Of a stretch of 64,000 bases of DNA, positions 19,729 to 29,850 are shown one piece after another. The DNA lies in the NCBI GenBank assembly GCA_027486895.1, contig JAIXOE010000037.1, forward strand, positions 62,001-126,000, in the 5' to 3' direction. The position numbers and the translations under genes are program-made. Source of the DNA: Sphingomonadales bacterium (GTDB taxonomy: Bacteria; Pseudomonadota; Alphaproteobacteria; Sphingomonadales; Sphingomonadaceae). How positions within the stretch are numbered: position 1 is the first letter of the stretch; each line of letters begins with the position of its first letter. The notes beneath the pieces were generated by a model, which saw nothing but the letters and a program-made list of their open reading frames with translations, ran no database searches and was not told where the DNA came from.

Positions 19729-22700
19729 TCAATGCACCAATGCTAGGCTGGGTCCGATCGGCGAAAGTTCAACATTATCGATGCCTTCGATGGCCTTTAC
19801 CTGTTCAAGCAAAGACGCGTCTATACGATATTTTCGGCCAAGGATGATCTGGACCCAGCGCCCATCGGAGGACCGCGTCTTGATGATAAGCTCGCTCCGT
19901 CCGCCTTGCAGCGGTTCAACCATTTCGGCCAAACGGGCGATGGCGGTTTCATGCGATACGTCCAGCTGCATTTTCAGCCGTGATACGCTGGTCAGCCCAC
20001 TTAGAGCCTTTGCGCTTTTTACCGTGAAGCTGGGAACTTCGTCCCCTGCCCGCATATCCATCTCACAGTGCAGCAAAAGGCACTCCGCGTCCTTTGCCCA
20101 TTCCGCCAGTTGACTGCCGACAGCATCATCGAAGCAGCGCACGGAAAACTGTCCGCTCATGTCGGAGAAATCGGCAATCATGAACCGCTTGCCCTTGCGC
20201 GATTCACGCCACCGGACACCTTCAATGAGAGCGGACATCGTGGCTGCCCGGCGAACGCCTTCGGGTATTGGGCCACTTTCCAGCCAAACAGCATAGGGCT
20301 TTGCACCATGGCTGGCCGCCAGCGCGTCATATTGCGAACAGGGATGGGCGGAAAAATAGAAGCCAAATGCGTCTTTCTCCTGATTCATCTGCTCACCGGG
20401 GGCCCATTGCAGTCGGCCATCGATGCGCAAGGCTGCCATGTCAGATCCGCCTTCGCCAAACAGGCCACCCTGCCCGCTTTCACGGGAATCGCGCGCAGAT
20501 TGTGCCGCTGCCAAAAGCGTTTCTGCAGCGCCATGCACCGCGGCGCGGTTAGGCTCCAACGGATCAAATGCACCAGCAGCAGCCAGATTTTCGAGGCTGC
20601 GCCGATTTATCTGGCTGGGGTCAACGCGGTTGGCAAAATCATCAAGGCTTTTGTAAGGGCCAGCCTCTGTGCGCTCCGCCACAAGCACTTCCATGGCGCG
20701 CTCGCCGACATTTTTGATGCCGCCCAGTGCATATCTGACGGCATGTTCGCCATGCGCGTTTGTCTCAACCGTAAACTCGGCATCACTTTGGTTTATGTCG
20801 GGCGGATAGCAGACAACCTCAAGGCGGCGCATATCATCCATGAATATTGCAAGCTTGTCGGTCTGATGCATGTCGAAGCACATTGAGGCCGCGTAGAATT
20901 CTTCGGGATGATGGGTCTTCATCCATGCTGTTTGATATGCAAGCACGGCATAGGCAGCTGCGTGGCTCTTGTTGAAGCCATATCCAGCAAATTTATCGAT
21001 CAAATCGAACAGCTCATTCGCGCGATTTGGCGGGATTGCATGGGCAGCGCAGCCGGTTACAAAACGTTCGCGCTGCGCATCCATCTCGGCCTGGATCTTC
21101 TTACCCATCGCACGGCGGAGCAAATCTGCTTCGCCAAGGCTGTATCCCGCCAATATCTGGGCGGCTTGCATAACCTGTTCCTGATACACGAAGATGCCGT
21201 ATGTTTCGTTCAGCACAGGCTCAAGCATCGGGTGCGGATATTCAATGCTTTCCTCACCATTCTTGCGTCGACCGAACATCGGGATGTTGTCCATTGGGCC
21301 TGGACGATACAGCGAGACGAGCGCGATAATATCGCCGAAATTGGTTGGTTTAACCGCAGCAAGCGTTCGCCGCATGCCCTCAGATTCAAGCTGGAAAACG
21401 CCAACGGTGTCGCCACGCTGCAGCAAATCATACACCGCTGGATCATCATGCGGCAAAAGGCCCAGGTCAATTTCGACGCCGCGCTTCGCTAACATCTGCG
21501 TTGCTTTTTGCAGGACGGAAAGCGTTTTCAGACCCAGAAAGTCGAACTTCACAAGGCCAGCACTTTCGACATATTTCATGTCGAACTGCGTGACCGGCAT
21601 GTCCGAACGCGGGTCGCGGTATAGTGGCGCAAGCTCCGACAACTCGCGATCGCCAATGACCACACCAGCGGCGTGCGTTGAGCTATGGCGTGGAAGGCCC
21701 TCAAGCTTCATGGCAAGGTCAAACAGGCGCTTCACTTGTGCGTCGCGGCGATATTCCTCACGCAACTCTGCCACGCCTGACAGTGCGCGCTTCAAATCCC
21801 ACGGGTCCGCCGGAAGGTTTGGCACTTGCTTACACAGCCGATCCACTTGGCCGTAACTCATTTGCAGAACGCGGCCAGTGTCGCGAAGCACAGCGCGCGC
21901 CTTTAGCTTACCAAAAGTAATGATCTGCGCGACTTGGCGCGTTCCGTATTTTTTCTGCACATAACGGATGACCTCGCCGCGCCGCGTTTCGCAGAAATCG
22001 ATATCGAAATCCGGCATTGAGACACGGTCAGGGTTCAAAAACCGTTCGAACAGCAAACCAAGCTTGATGGGATCAAGGTCGGTGATGGTGAGTACCCACG
22101 CCACCAACGAACCCGCACCGGAGCCACGGCCAGGGCCAACGGCGATATCCTGTTCTTTCGCCCACTTGATGAAGTCCGCAACGATAAGGAAATAGCCTGA
22201 GAAACCCATTGAGCAGATCACGTCAGCTTCGAAAGTCAGCCGGTCGAAATAGACTTCGCGCGTAGCCTCGTCGACAATCCCTGCAGTTTCAAGCCGCTCT
22301 AACAAGCCCAAGCGCGCATCTTCGCGCAGTTGCGCATCCTCTGCAGTGCGATCACCCGCCAAGCTTGGTAGAATTGGGTTGCGATATGGCGCCAATGCAG
22401 CGCAGCGCTGGGCAATAACAAGTGTGTTGGCCAGCGCCTCAGGCACGTCAGCGAAAAGCGTCCCCATTTGCTTGCCGGTCTTGATCCATGTGTCGCGGCT
22501 GCTTCTCCGCCGGTCCTGGCTTTCGACATATTCGCCATCGGAAATGCATAGCATTGCGTCATGCGCATCGAAGAAATCCGGCTCGGCAAAAAACGCGGGG
22601 TTTGTGGCAACCATTGGAATATCGCGGGCATAAGCGAGATCAATCAACGCTTCTTCAGCAGCTTCTTCGCGGCTATCGTTGCGGCGGCTTAATTCAATGT

Positions 22701-23205
22701 ATAGCCGGTCGGAAAATAGGGCCTGCAAGCGCGACAGATATTCAGCCGCAGCATTGTTTTGGCCGTCACTCAGTAACTGCGTCACCGCCCCTTCAGCGCC
22801 GCCTGTAAGTGCAATCAAGCCATCGGAAAATGAGGCAAGCTGCTCAAGCGTAACATGCGCATCCAAGTCTTCTGGGCGGTCCAAATGCGCCATCGAAACA
22901 AGGCGGCAGAGATTGTTATAGCCGCTCTCGTCCTGCGCAAACAACGGCAGCCAGTCACGAATGAACTTGCCATCGCTTGTCGGTCGCCTGACGGCAAGAA
23001 GCGCACCGATGATTGGCTGAATGCCCTTTGATTTCGCACCGTCCTGAAACGGCATAACACCATAGAGACCGTTGCGGTCGCAAATTGCGATAGCAGGAAA
23101 ACCAAGCTTTTTTGCTGCCTCGCCAATCGCCTTTGGCTCGATTGCACCTTCCAACATGGTGTAAGCGGAAAATACGCGCAAGGGGACAAACGGCACATAA
23201 GACAT
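19729..23205 (-). CDS. dnaE: DNA polymerase III subunit alpha
   Basis: VGPGRGSGAGSLVAWVLTITDLDPI, MPDFDIDFCETRRGEVI, GYGFNKSHAAAYA; PHP domain at N terminus. Confidence 0.98.
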   Translation of the reverse strand: MSYVPFVPLRVFSAYTMLEGAIEPKAIGEAAKKLGFPAIAICDRNGLYGVMPFQDGAKSKGIQPIIGALLAVRRPTSDGKFIRDWLPLFAQDESGYNNLCRLVSMAHLDRPEDLDAHVTLEQLASFSDGLIALTGGAEGAVTQLLSDGQNNAAAEYLSRLQALFSDRLYIELSRRNDSREEAAEEALIDLAYARDIPMVATNPAFFAEPDFFDAHDAMLCISDGEYVESQDRRRSSRDTWIKTGKQMGTLFADVPEALANTLVIAQRCAALAPYRNPILPSLAGDRTAEDAQLREDARLGLLERLETAGIVDEATREVYFDRLTFEADVICSMGFSGYFLIVADFIKWAKEQDIAVGPGRGSGAGSLVAWVLTITDLDPIKLGLLFERFLNPDRVSMPDFDIDFCETRRGEVIRYVQKKYGTRQVAQIITFGKLKARAVLRDTGRVLQMSYGQVDRLCKQVPNLPADPWDLKRALSGVAELREEYRRDAQVKRLFDLAMKLEGLPRHSSTHAAGVVIGDRELSELAPLYRDPRSDMPVTQFDMKYVESAGLVKFDFLGLKTLSVLQKATQMLAKRGVEIDLGLLPHDDPAVYDLLQRGDTVGVFQLESEGMRRTLAAVKPTNFGDIIALVSLYRPGPMDNIPMFGRRKNGEESIEYPHPMLEPVLNETYGIFVYQEQVMQAAQILAGYSLGEADLLRRAMGKKIQAEMDAQRERFVTGCAAHAIPPNRANELFDLIDKFAGYGFNKSHAAAYAVLAYQTAWMKTHHPEEFYAASMCFDMHQTDKLAIFMDDMRRLEVVCYPPDINQSDAEFTVETNAHGEHAVRYALGGIKNVGERAMEVLVAERTEAGPYKSLDDFANRVDPSQINRRSLENLAAAGAFDPLEPNRAAVHGAAETLLAAAQSARDSRESGQGGLFGEGGSDMAALRIDGRLQWAPGEQMNQEKDAFGFYFSAHPCSQYDALAASHGAKPYAVWLESGPIPEGVRRAATMSALIEGVRWRESRKGKRFMIADFSDMSGQFSVRCFDDAVGSQLAEWAKDAECLLLHCEMDMRAGDEVPSFTVKSAKALSGLTSVSRLKMQLDVSHETAIARLAEMVEPLQGGRSELIIKTRSSDGRWVQIILGRKYRIDASLLEQVKAIEGIDNVELSPIGPSLALVH

Positions 23206-23267
23206 GACGCTATGTTAGATGACTCGCCGGATTCGACAATCCACCATTTGGGCTAATCTGTGGACAA

Positions 23268-23759
23268 TCAGGCGGGCTGAGCGAGCAACTTTTCAATATC
23301 CTTGGCGAGTGCTTCAGGTTTCACCTGTGGGCCATGGCGGGCAACCACATTGCCCTTACGGTCAACGAGGAATTTGGTGAAGTTCCATTTGATGCCGCGC
23401 GACCCCAACAGTCCAGCTTGCTGCTGTTTGAGATAATGCCAAAGCGGATCTTCATTGTCGCCATTGACGTCAATTTTCGATGCCAGAGGAAATGACACAT
23501 CGTAGGTCAGTGAGCAGAAATTCTTTATTTCCTCCTCGTTGCCTGGTTCCTGCGCGCCAAACTGGTTGCACGGGAATGCCAATATCTCGAGCCCTTTGTC
23601 TTTATATTGCCGATACAGCGACTCCAGGCCTTTATACTGGGGGGTGAAGCCACATTTCGACGCAGTGTTCACCACCAACAAAACCTTGCCGGCATGCGCC
23701 GCCATGGCTTCGTTTGCGCCACCGGGCATTTTTACCGTAAAATCATAAACTGACATCAT
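23268..23759 (-). CDS. Glutathione peroxidase (Cys form)
   Basis: VVNTASKCGFTPQYKGLESLY, AFPCNQFGAQEPG, IKWNFTKFLVDRKG. Confidence 0.94.
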   Translation of the reverse strand: MMSVYDFTVKMPGGANEAMAAHAGKVLLVVNTASKCGFTPQYKGLESLYRQYKDKGLEILAFPCNQFGAQEPGNEEEIKNFCSLTYDVSFPLASKIDVNGDNEDPLWHYLKQQQAGLLGSRGIKWNFTKFLVDRKGNVVARHGPQVKPEALAKDIEKLLAQPA

Positions 23760-23772
23760 CTATCCCCTTAGC

Positions 23773-24444
23773 TTAAGCTAATCTTCCATCCTGCAGGCGC
23801 ACAACGCGGTCCATTTTTGCTGCAAGACGCTCATTATGTGTCGCAACAATTGCAGACGAACCTTGTTCGCGCACCAACGCCATGAATTCCCCCAACACGA
23901 CGTCAGCCGTATGCTCGTCCAAATTTCCTGTAGGCTCATCCGCCAACACAAGTTTCGGGCGGTTAGCGAGCGCGCGCGCCACTGCAACACGTTGCTGCTC
24001 GCCGCCAGACAATTTCGATGGTCGGTGGTGAAGCCGCTCAGCGAGGCCAAGTTGCGTCAACAGATGGGTCGCGCGCTCCAAAGCATCTTCTGGTGTTGCG
24101 TCGGCAATCAATTGCGGAAGGACAACATTCTCGAGTGCATCAAAGTCGGGCAGCAAATGGTGGAATTGGTACACGAACCCGAGCTTCTGCCTGCGTATTT
24201 CGGTCTGACGATCAACGCCTGCGGAACTGACTTCTTCACCATCCAGTTTAATGGAACCCGAAAAACCGCCCTCAAGCAAGCCAACCGCTTGAAGCATTGT
24301 GGATTTTCCGGACCCTGACGGACCAAGCAATGCCACTAACTCGCCATGGCCGATAACTAGGTCGACCCCGCGCAGCACTTCAATGGTGACGTCGCCCTGC
24401 ACGAACTTGCGACGGACATCGATAAGTTCGACGATATTATTCAT
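23773..24444 (-). CDS. lolD: Lipoprotein-releasing ABC transporter ATP-binding protein
   Basis: Walker [10 protein letters not shown], signature [15 protein letters not shown], Walker [13 protein letters not shown]; overlaps the permease gene. Confidence 0.93.
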   Translation of the reverse strand: MNNIVELIDVRRKFVQGDVTIEVLRGVDLVIGHGELVALLGPSGSGKSTMLQAVGLLEGGFSGSIKLDGEEVSSAGVDRQTEIRRQKLGFVYQFHHLLPDFDALENVVLPQLIADATPEDALERATHLLTQLGLAERLHHRPSKLSGGEQQRVAVARALANRPKLVLADEPTGNLDEHTADVVLGEFMALVREQGSSAIVATHNERLAAKMDRVVRLQDGRLA

Positions 24445-25687
24445 AACGCAACACCTGAACTGGGTCGGTACTCGCTGCTTTCAGCGCAGGGTACAAAGTT
24501 GCAAGGAAGCTGAAAAGCAAGGCAAGCCCGCAAATCGCCATCACTTCGACAGGGTCCGTGCGCGACGGAAGCTCGGTAAGAAACCTGATCGATGGGTCCC
24601 ACAAATTCTGCCCCGTCACAAACTGGATGAAGTTTACTACTGACTGCCGGAAATAGAGAAATATCGCACCCAATATCAAGCCAAGGACTATTCCAGATGA
24701 ACCAATCAACAAGCCCACAGTCATGAATATCCGCAAGAGCGACTTTCGCGATGCCCCCATGGTGCGCAAAATCGCAATGTCGCGGGTTTTGGCCCGCACC
24801 AGCATGATAAGCGAAGACAAGATATTGAACACGGCAACCAGAACAATGATCGACAGCACCACAAACATGGCGACACGCTCGACCGCAAGCGCCTCAAACA
24901 GCGATGCGTTCATGCTCTTCCAGTCTACGATAAGCCCCTTATTCTCGAGTTTCGGTAGCAAAGGTGCGAGTATCTCATTCACCTTGTCCGGGTTTTCGGT
25001 CTTGATCTCGATCATGCCGATTTCGTCACCCAATAGCATGAGCACCTGCGCCCGTTCGATTGGCATGATAACAAACGCCTTGTCATAATCATAAACGCCA
25101 ACTTCAAAGATGGCCGCGACTTCGTAGGAAATCTCGCGCGGGACCGTCCCAAAGGGCGTGGTGCGTCCAGCAGGGTTGATGATCGTAATGCTTTGTCCAA
25201 CCTGAACCCCCAAATTTTGGGCAAGTCGCGAACCAATGGCGACCTTATCCTCATTGGGGCTCAAAGACCTCAAGCTACCCGCGACCGTTTTACCCTTCAG
25301 CGTTTCATTATTCAAAATATCGTTCACCGACATTCCGCGCGCCAAAATCGCTTCGACCCTGCCATTGAAAGTGGTGAGCAATGGCTGTTCGATCAACGCA
25401 GTGGCATCGGTGACGCCCGGTGTCTTTTCGACATCTTTTAAGATCTGACGCCAATCTTGAAGCCGCCCTCCATAACCCTGAACGACGGCATGGCCATTCA
25501 AGCCAACAATCTTGTCGAATAACTCAGCGCGAAAACCGTTCATGACGCTCATAACGATGATGAGAGCGGCTACACCCAGCGCAACAGCAACGAGGCTGAT
25601 GCTTGCCACGAGGAAGATGAAACCTTCGCCCTTGCCCGGAAGCAGATAGCGGCGCGCTACCATGCGTTCATATCGCGACAATATCAT
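24437..25687 (-). CDS. lolC: Lipoprotein-releasing ABC transporter permease (LolC/E family)
   Basis: [44 protein letters not shown]; upstream of and overlapping lolD. Confidence 0.92.
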   Translation of the reverse strand: MILSRYERMVARRYLLPGKGEGFIFLVASISLVAVALGVAALIIVMSVMNGFRAELFDKIVGLNGHAVVQGYGGRLQDWRQILKDVEKTPGVTDATALIEQPLLTTFNGRVEAILARGMSVNDILNNETLKGKTVAGSLRSLSPNEDKVAIGSRLAQNLGVQVGQSITIINPAGRTTPFGTVPREISYEVAAIFEVGVYDYDKAFVIMPIERAQVLMLLGDEIGMIEIKTENPDKVNEILAPLLPKLENKGLIVDWKSMNASLFEALAVERVAMFVVLSIIVLVAVFNILSSLIMLVRAKTRDIAILRTMGASRKSLLRIFMTVGLLIGSSGIVLGLILGAIFLYFRQSVVNFIQFVTGQNLWDPSIRFLTELPSRTDPVEVMAICGLALLFSFLATLYPALKAASTDPVQVLRYE

Positions 25688-25873
25688 GTGCGGTCACTCG
25701 TCAATGTTTTCGGCATATCGGGTTCTTAGGTTCCGCCATAAGGACTGGCAAGCATTGTTGCAGTGAAGCAACAGGCTTTGAAAAAGCGTCAGCCGGAGTC
25801 TGGTTCCAATTGCAAAGCCGACAGCAAAGGCAGATGACGTCATTGAATTCGTCGAGTGCCTATACAGGCCGAT

Positions 25874-25988
25874 GGTTCAGGGGGAAAAATCAGACCCGCC
25901 GGTGGGGACCGGCAGAGGACTGAAACTACGCGCTAGCAAAGCTGCAGAGCGAGGCCGTTCGGAAATATCCGGGCGGCCTTGTTTTTTG
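25874..25988 (+). ncRNA. Candidate small structured RNA of unknown family
   Basis: TTCAG...CTGAA pairing around GCCGGT-GGGG-ACCGGC hairpin; ends in a 10-bp terminator stem; no credible ORF, own intergenic position. Confidence 0.45.
25953..25987 (+). terminator. Strong rho-independent terminator
   Basis: GGCCGTTCGG-AAATAT-CCGGGCGGCC (10 continuous pairs with two G-U) followed by TTGTTTTTT. Confidence 0.85.
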
Positions 25989-26016
25989 CCGCATGTTTTT
26001 TGGCACATTTTTTTAC

Positions 26017-26044
26017 CTTGCATTTTTACCGGCAGTCCCCATCT
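26017..26044 (+). promoter_or_regulatory. Sigma32 (RpoH)-type promoter
   Basis: CTTGCAT-N13-CCCCATCT, close to CTTGAAA-N11-16-CCCCATNT, upstream of hsp20. Confidence 0.65.
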
Positions 26045-26052
26045 CCAATCCC

Positions 26053-26137
26053 GGAGGCCGAAAGGCTCCAAAACGACATAGCTGACCGCTGCTCTTGCGG
26101 GGTCAGCACAACCAAATTGCTTGATGGAGAATTTGAT
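26053..26137 (+). promoter_or_regulatory. ROSE-like RNA thermometer in hsp20 5' UTR
   Basis: Two upstream hairpins (26053-26069; 26081-26107) and an SD-sequestering hairpin CAAAUU[G]CUU-GAUG-GAGAAUUUG with bulged G in the UUGCU motif. Confidence 0.65.
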
Positions 26138-26623
26138 ATGCAACGTTTTGATTTTACACCTTATCGTCGGAACACTGTCGGTTTTGACCGGTTGTTCGAA
26201 TTGCTCGAAAATACGGGACGGGCAGCAACGAATGAAAACTATCCGCCCTTCAATATCGAGCGCACTGGCGAAAATGACTATCAAGTCACTGTCGCGGTGG
26301 CCGGATTCAAAACCGATGAAATCGATATTGTTGCGCAGCAGAATCTGCTGATCGTTACGGGCAGCAAGCAATCTGACAGCAACGATAATCGCGACTTCCT
26401 ACACATGGGCATCGCGAGCCGCAATTTCGAACGCCGATTCCAACTCGCCGATCATATTCATGTGACCGACGCGGATATGGCAGACGGCCTTTTGATTATC
26501 TCGTTAGTGCGCGAAGTGCCGGAGGAATTAAAACCACGCAAGATCGCGATTGGCGGTAAAACCGCACCGACTGTGATCGAGCACGAGACTGGCTCGAAGA
26601 AAAAAGGCACAAACGCAGCCTAA
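26138..26623 (+). CDS. Small heat shock protein, Hsp20/IbpA family
   Basis: FDRLFELLE, YPPFNIERTGENDYQVTVAVAGFKTDEIDI, FERRFQLADHIHV. Confidence 0.94.
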   Translation: MQRFDFTPYRRNTVGFDRLFELLENTGRAATNENYPPFNIERTGENDYQVTVAVAGFKTDEIDIVAQQNLLIVTGSKQSDSNDNRDFLHMGIASRNFERRFQLADHIHVTDADMADGLLIISLVREVPEELKPRKIAIGGKTAPTVIEHETGSKKKGTNAA

Positions 26624-26631
26624 GCATATGT

Positions 26632-26657
26632 GGGGCGGTCGATCACTCGTCCGCCCC
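26632..26657 (+). terminator. Terminator downstream of hsp20
   Basis: GGGGCGG...CCGCCCC stem-loop directly after the stop codon. Confidence 0.55.
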
Positions 26658-26774
26658 TTCACATCTTATTAGCCCGGGTCGCAATTGGGCCGCATAGATG
26701 TGAATAGCATTTGACGTAACTTTACATCAGCAAATTCATCTATGCAAACGCGTCGGTGAAAGCGTACCGAAACG

Positions 26775-28409
26775 CTACACTAAACGGCTTTGCTTAACGG
26801 CAGCTGCAACGAAACTTGCGAATAACGGGTGCGGTGCAAAAGGACGCGACTTCAGCTCAGGGTGGAACTGTACACCAATAAACCAAGGATGGTCGGGGCG
26901 CTCGACAATTTCTGGCAACTCACCGTCCGGGGACATCCCACTAAATACTAGGCCGCCCTGCTCCAGAGCCGCTTTGTAATGAACGTTAACTTCATACCGA
27001 TGGCGATGCCGCTCGGAAATGTCTTGAGTGCCGTAAATGGCAGCGACATGACTGTTGCCCGCCAACTTCGCTTCATATGCACCGAGGCGCATGGTGCCCC
27101 CCAGATCGCCCCCAGTTTCGCGTTTCTGTATACCTTCTTCGCTCATCCATTCCGTGATGATACCCACTACTGGCTCGTTCGTAGGGCCGAATTCGGTGCT
27201 TGACGCACCGGCGATGTTGGCGGTGTTCCGCGCGCCTTCGATGCACGCCATCTGCATGCCGAGACAAATGCCAAAGAATGGCACTTCACGCTCACGCGCG
27301 AATTTAACGGCCGCAATTTTACCTTCAGAACCGCGCTCGCCAAAGCCCCCGGGGACGAGGATTGCGTTCATGGGTTCAAGCGCAGCCGCAATATCCTTTT
27401 CGGATTGCTCGAACAGTTCAGCATCAATCCACTTGATATTCACCTTCACGCGGTTCGAAAGACCGCCATGCGTAAGCGCTTCATTCAAGGACTTATATGC
27501 ATCGGCAAGACCAACATATTTGCCAACAACACCAATGGTGACTTCACCTTCAGGATTTAACTGTCGATCAACGATATCATCCCAGCGGCCAAGGTCAGGC
27601 TCACCTTCAGATTCAAGCCCAAAGGCGCGCAGGACCTCGTTATCGAGCCCTTCTGCGTGATATTGCAGCGGAACCGCGTAGATGCTTTTGGCATCCAAGG
27701 CCGGAATAACGGCCTCTTTACGCACATTACAAAATGCCGCGATTTTCGCGCGCTCATTTTCCGGCAGCGGATGTTCGCAACGGCAAAGAAGCACATCTGG
27801 CTGAATACCCAGTGACGTGAGCTCGCGCACACTGTGCTGCGTCGGCTTGGTTTTTAGTTCGCCTGCCGCCGCAATGTAAGGAACCAGCGTGACATGCACG
27901 GACAGGGTCTGTTCGCGGCCAAGCTCATTGCGCAGCTGACGAATGGCTTCGATGAAAGGCAAGGATTCGATGTCGCCAACAGTTCCGCCGATTTCACACA
28001 AAACGAAATCAAGGTCTTGGGTATCTGCCTTGGCAAATTCCTTGATAGCATCTGTCACATGCGGAATGACTTGAACGGTCGCGCCGAGATAATCCCCGCG
28101 GCGTTCTTTTTGAATGATCGTTTGGTAAATGCGGCCGGACGTTATGTTATCCGACTGGCGCGCAGAAACGCCCGTAAAGCGTTCATAATGGCCAAGGTCG
28201 AGGTCGGTTTCCGCCCCGTCGTCAGTCACATAGACTTCACCATGCTGATAAGGCGACATCGTGCCTGGATCAACATTGAGATAAGGATCGAACTTCCGGA
28301 TTCGAACGCGGTATCCGCGCGCCTGCAAAAGGGCAGCAAGCGATGCTGCCATAAGACCTTTGCCAAGCGAGGAGACCACGCCACCGGTGATAAAAATGAA
28401 CCGTGTCAT
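26775..28409 (-). CDS. pyrG: CTP synthase
   Basis: [30 protein letters not shown]; glutamine amidotransferase [15 protein letters not shown]. Confidence 0.98.
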   Translation of the reverse strand: MTRFIFITGGVVSSLGKGLMAASLAALLQARGYRVRIRKFDPYLNVDPGTMSPYQHGEVYVTDDGAETDLDLGHYERFTGVSARQSDNITSGRIYQTIIQKERRGDYLGATVQVIPHVTDAIKEFAKADTQDLDFVLCEIGGTVGDIESLPFIEAIRQLRNELGREQTLSVHVTLVPYIAAAGELKTKPTQHSVRELTSLGIQPDVLLCRCEHPLPENERAKIAAFCNVRKEAVIPALDAKSIYAVPLQYHAEGLDNEVLRAFGLESEGEPDLGRWDDIVDRQLNPEGEVTIGVVGKYVGLADAYKSLNEALTHGGLSNRVKVNIKWIDAELFEQSEKDIAAALEPMNAILVPGGFGERGSEGKIAAVKFAREREVPFFGICLGMQMACIEGARNTANIAGASSTEFGPTNEPVVGIITEWMSEEGIQKRETGGDLGGTMRLGAYEAKLAGNSHVAAIYGTQDISERHRHRYEVNVHYKAALEQGGLVFSGMSPDGELPEIVERPDHPWFIGVQFHPELKSRPFAPHPLFASFVAAAVKQSRLV

Positions 28410-28511
28410 GGGAGAAAAGGCTTAAGACACGTTTACAGCAAAACACAAGCGGACGAATCCGTTCAACGAAAAATAAGCTGTGTAAAAAGCGTTTTTTCTG
28501 ATTGAAGCGAT

Positions 28512-28871
28512 TTACTTGTCGAGCGGAACTTCAGTCGCGGGTGCTGTCGAGGCCGGAGCCGCTGGCGCAGTCGTCGCAGGCGCAGTCTGAGTCGCAGGCA
28601 CTTCGGTACGCTGAAGGCTGTTATCGATTTCGCCCGTGCCACCTTTTTTCGCAGCGACGAAAGCCAATGAAATCGACAGCACGATGAACAAAGTTGCCAA
28701 TATGGTTGTCGTGCGCGTTAGAAAGTCAGCTGCGCCACGTGCGGACATCAACCCGGATGGGCTTCCGCCCATTCCCAAGCCACCGCCTTCAGACCGCTGC
28801 ATCAGGATAATGCCAACAAGTGAGGCTGCGATAATTGCCTGAACGACGATAAGAAAATGGAAGATACCCAT
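28512..28871 (-). CDS. secG: Preprotein translocase subunit SecG
   Basis: IILMQRSEGGGLGMGGSPSGLMSARGAADFLTRTT. Confidence 0.93.
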   Translation of the reverse strand: MGIFHFLIVVQAIIAASLVGIILMQRSEGGGLGMGGSPSGLMSARGAADFLTRTTTILATLFIVLSISLAFVAAKKGGTGEIDNSLQRTEVPATQTAPATTAPAAPASTAPATEVPLDK

Positions 28872-28949
28872 GATGAATTCCGAATAATTAAAGGCAATAT
28901 GCTGCCGGTTGCTGCGCCCACATAGCGAGCGCATGATGGTTCTTCAATG

Positions 28950-29696
28950 CTATTCGCCGAAAGCTTCCGCTGCGGCCAATATCGGTTCGAATTTTGCACG
29001 GCTTAGACTTGCGCCGCCAATCAGCCCGCCATCGACATTTTCAATGGCCAAAAGCTCAGCCGCGTTGTCGCCATTCATAGATCCGCCATACAGGATCCGG
29101 ACACCGTTCCCGATCGCTCCATAACGATCAACCAAGGCTGAACGAATGGCACTATGCATTTCTTTTACATCTGCCATCTCAGGAATGCGGCCAGTGCCAA
29201 TCGCCCAGACTGGTTCATAAGCCACACTCAACCAGTCACCAGATATGTCCTGGGGCAACGAGCCCGCAACTTGTCCGAGAACAACATGCAGCGCATTGCC
29301 TGCATCGCGTTCAGCCAGCGTTTCGCCGACGCAAATGATGACCTTAAGGCCTGCGTTGTGGGCGGCTTCTGCCTTCGCCAGTATGTCTCCATCCTGCTCG
29401 TGCTGTGCCGCGCGGCGTTCGCTGTGCCCCACGATCGTCAGGGATGCACCGGCATCGGCCAACATAGCTGCTGAAACGCATCCGGTATGGGCACCAGATT
29501 GCTGCAAGTGGCAGTCCTGCCCACCAATTGGGATACTTTTCGTAATGTCGCACGCGCGACTGATTAAGGTCGCTGGCAAGCATAACGCAGATTCAACGCG
29601 GGAGTAATTTATAGCCATATCGCCGATAGCGGCAATTTCGGCTAAGTCGCTTGTCACGCCGTTCATCTTCCAGTTTCCGACAACCAACTTACGCAT
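28950..29696 (-). CDS. tpiA: Triose-phosphate isomerase
   Basis: VGNWKMNG, IVGHSERR, AYEPVWAIGTG, YGGSMNGDNAAELL. Confidence 0.97.
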   Translation of the reverse strand: MRKLVVGNWKMNGVTSDLAEIAAIGDMAINYSRVESALCLPATLISRACDITKSIPIGGQDCHLQQSGAHTGCVSAAMLADAGASLTIVGHSERRAAQHEQDGDILAKAEAAHNAGLKVIICVGETLAERDAGNALHVVLGQVAGSLPQDISGDWLSVAYEPVWAIGTGRIPEMADVKEMHSAIRSALVDRYGAIGNGVRILYGGSMNGDNAAELLAIENVDGGLIGGASLSRAKFEPILAAAEAFGE

Positions 29697-29850
29697 GGGA
29701 AAATCCTATCTGTGGGGTTTGCGAATCTTGGTCAGGCTCTGGCACGGTTTCGACAATTGGGGCAAGTCTATCCCTTGATTGCCAAGGCCTTGCCGCCTAA
29801 AGCGGCTCGCAACAGTCGGCTCACGCCGTGATATCAGGAAATTGCACTTC

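Noticed and set aside
23268-23759. Possible selenoprotein glutathione peroxidase
   Set aside because: The active site is a normal Cys (SKCGFT) with no in-frame UGA.
25756-25773. TGTTGC-AGTGAA-GCAACA hairpin upstream of lolC
   Set aside because: A 6-bp stem with no T-run or known operator match; likely to occur by chance.
25843-25866. TTGAAT...TATACA as a sigma70 promoter for the candidate sRNA
   Set aside because: Spacer is only about 12 nt, too short for a standard promoter; kept only as a possible control region.
26002-26023. Possible sigma54 promoter (TTGGCAC ... TTGCAT) before hsp20
   Set aside because: Spacing between TGGCAC and TTGC is about 11 nt rather than the required 5; the overlapping sigma32-type match is much better.
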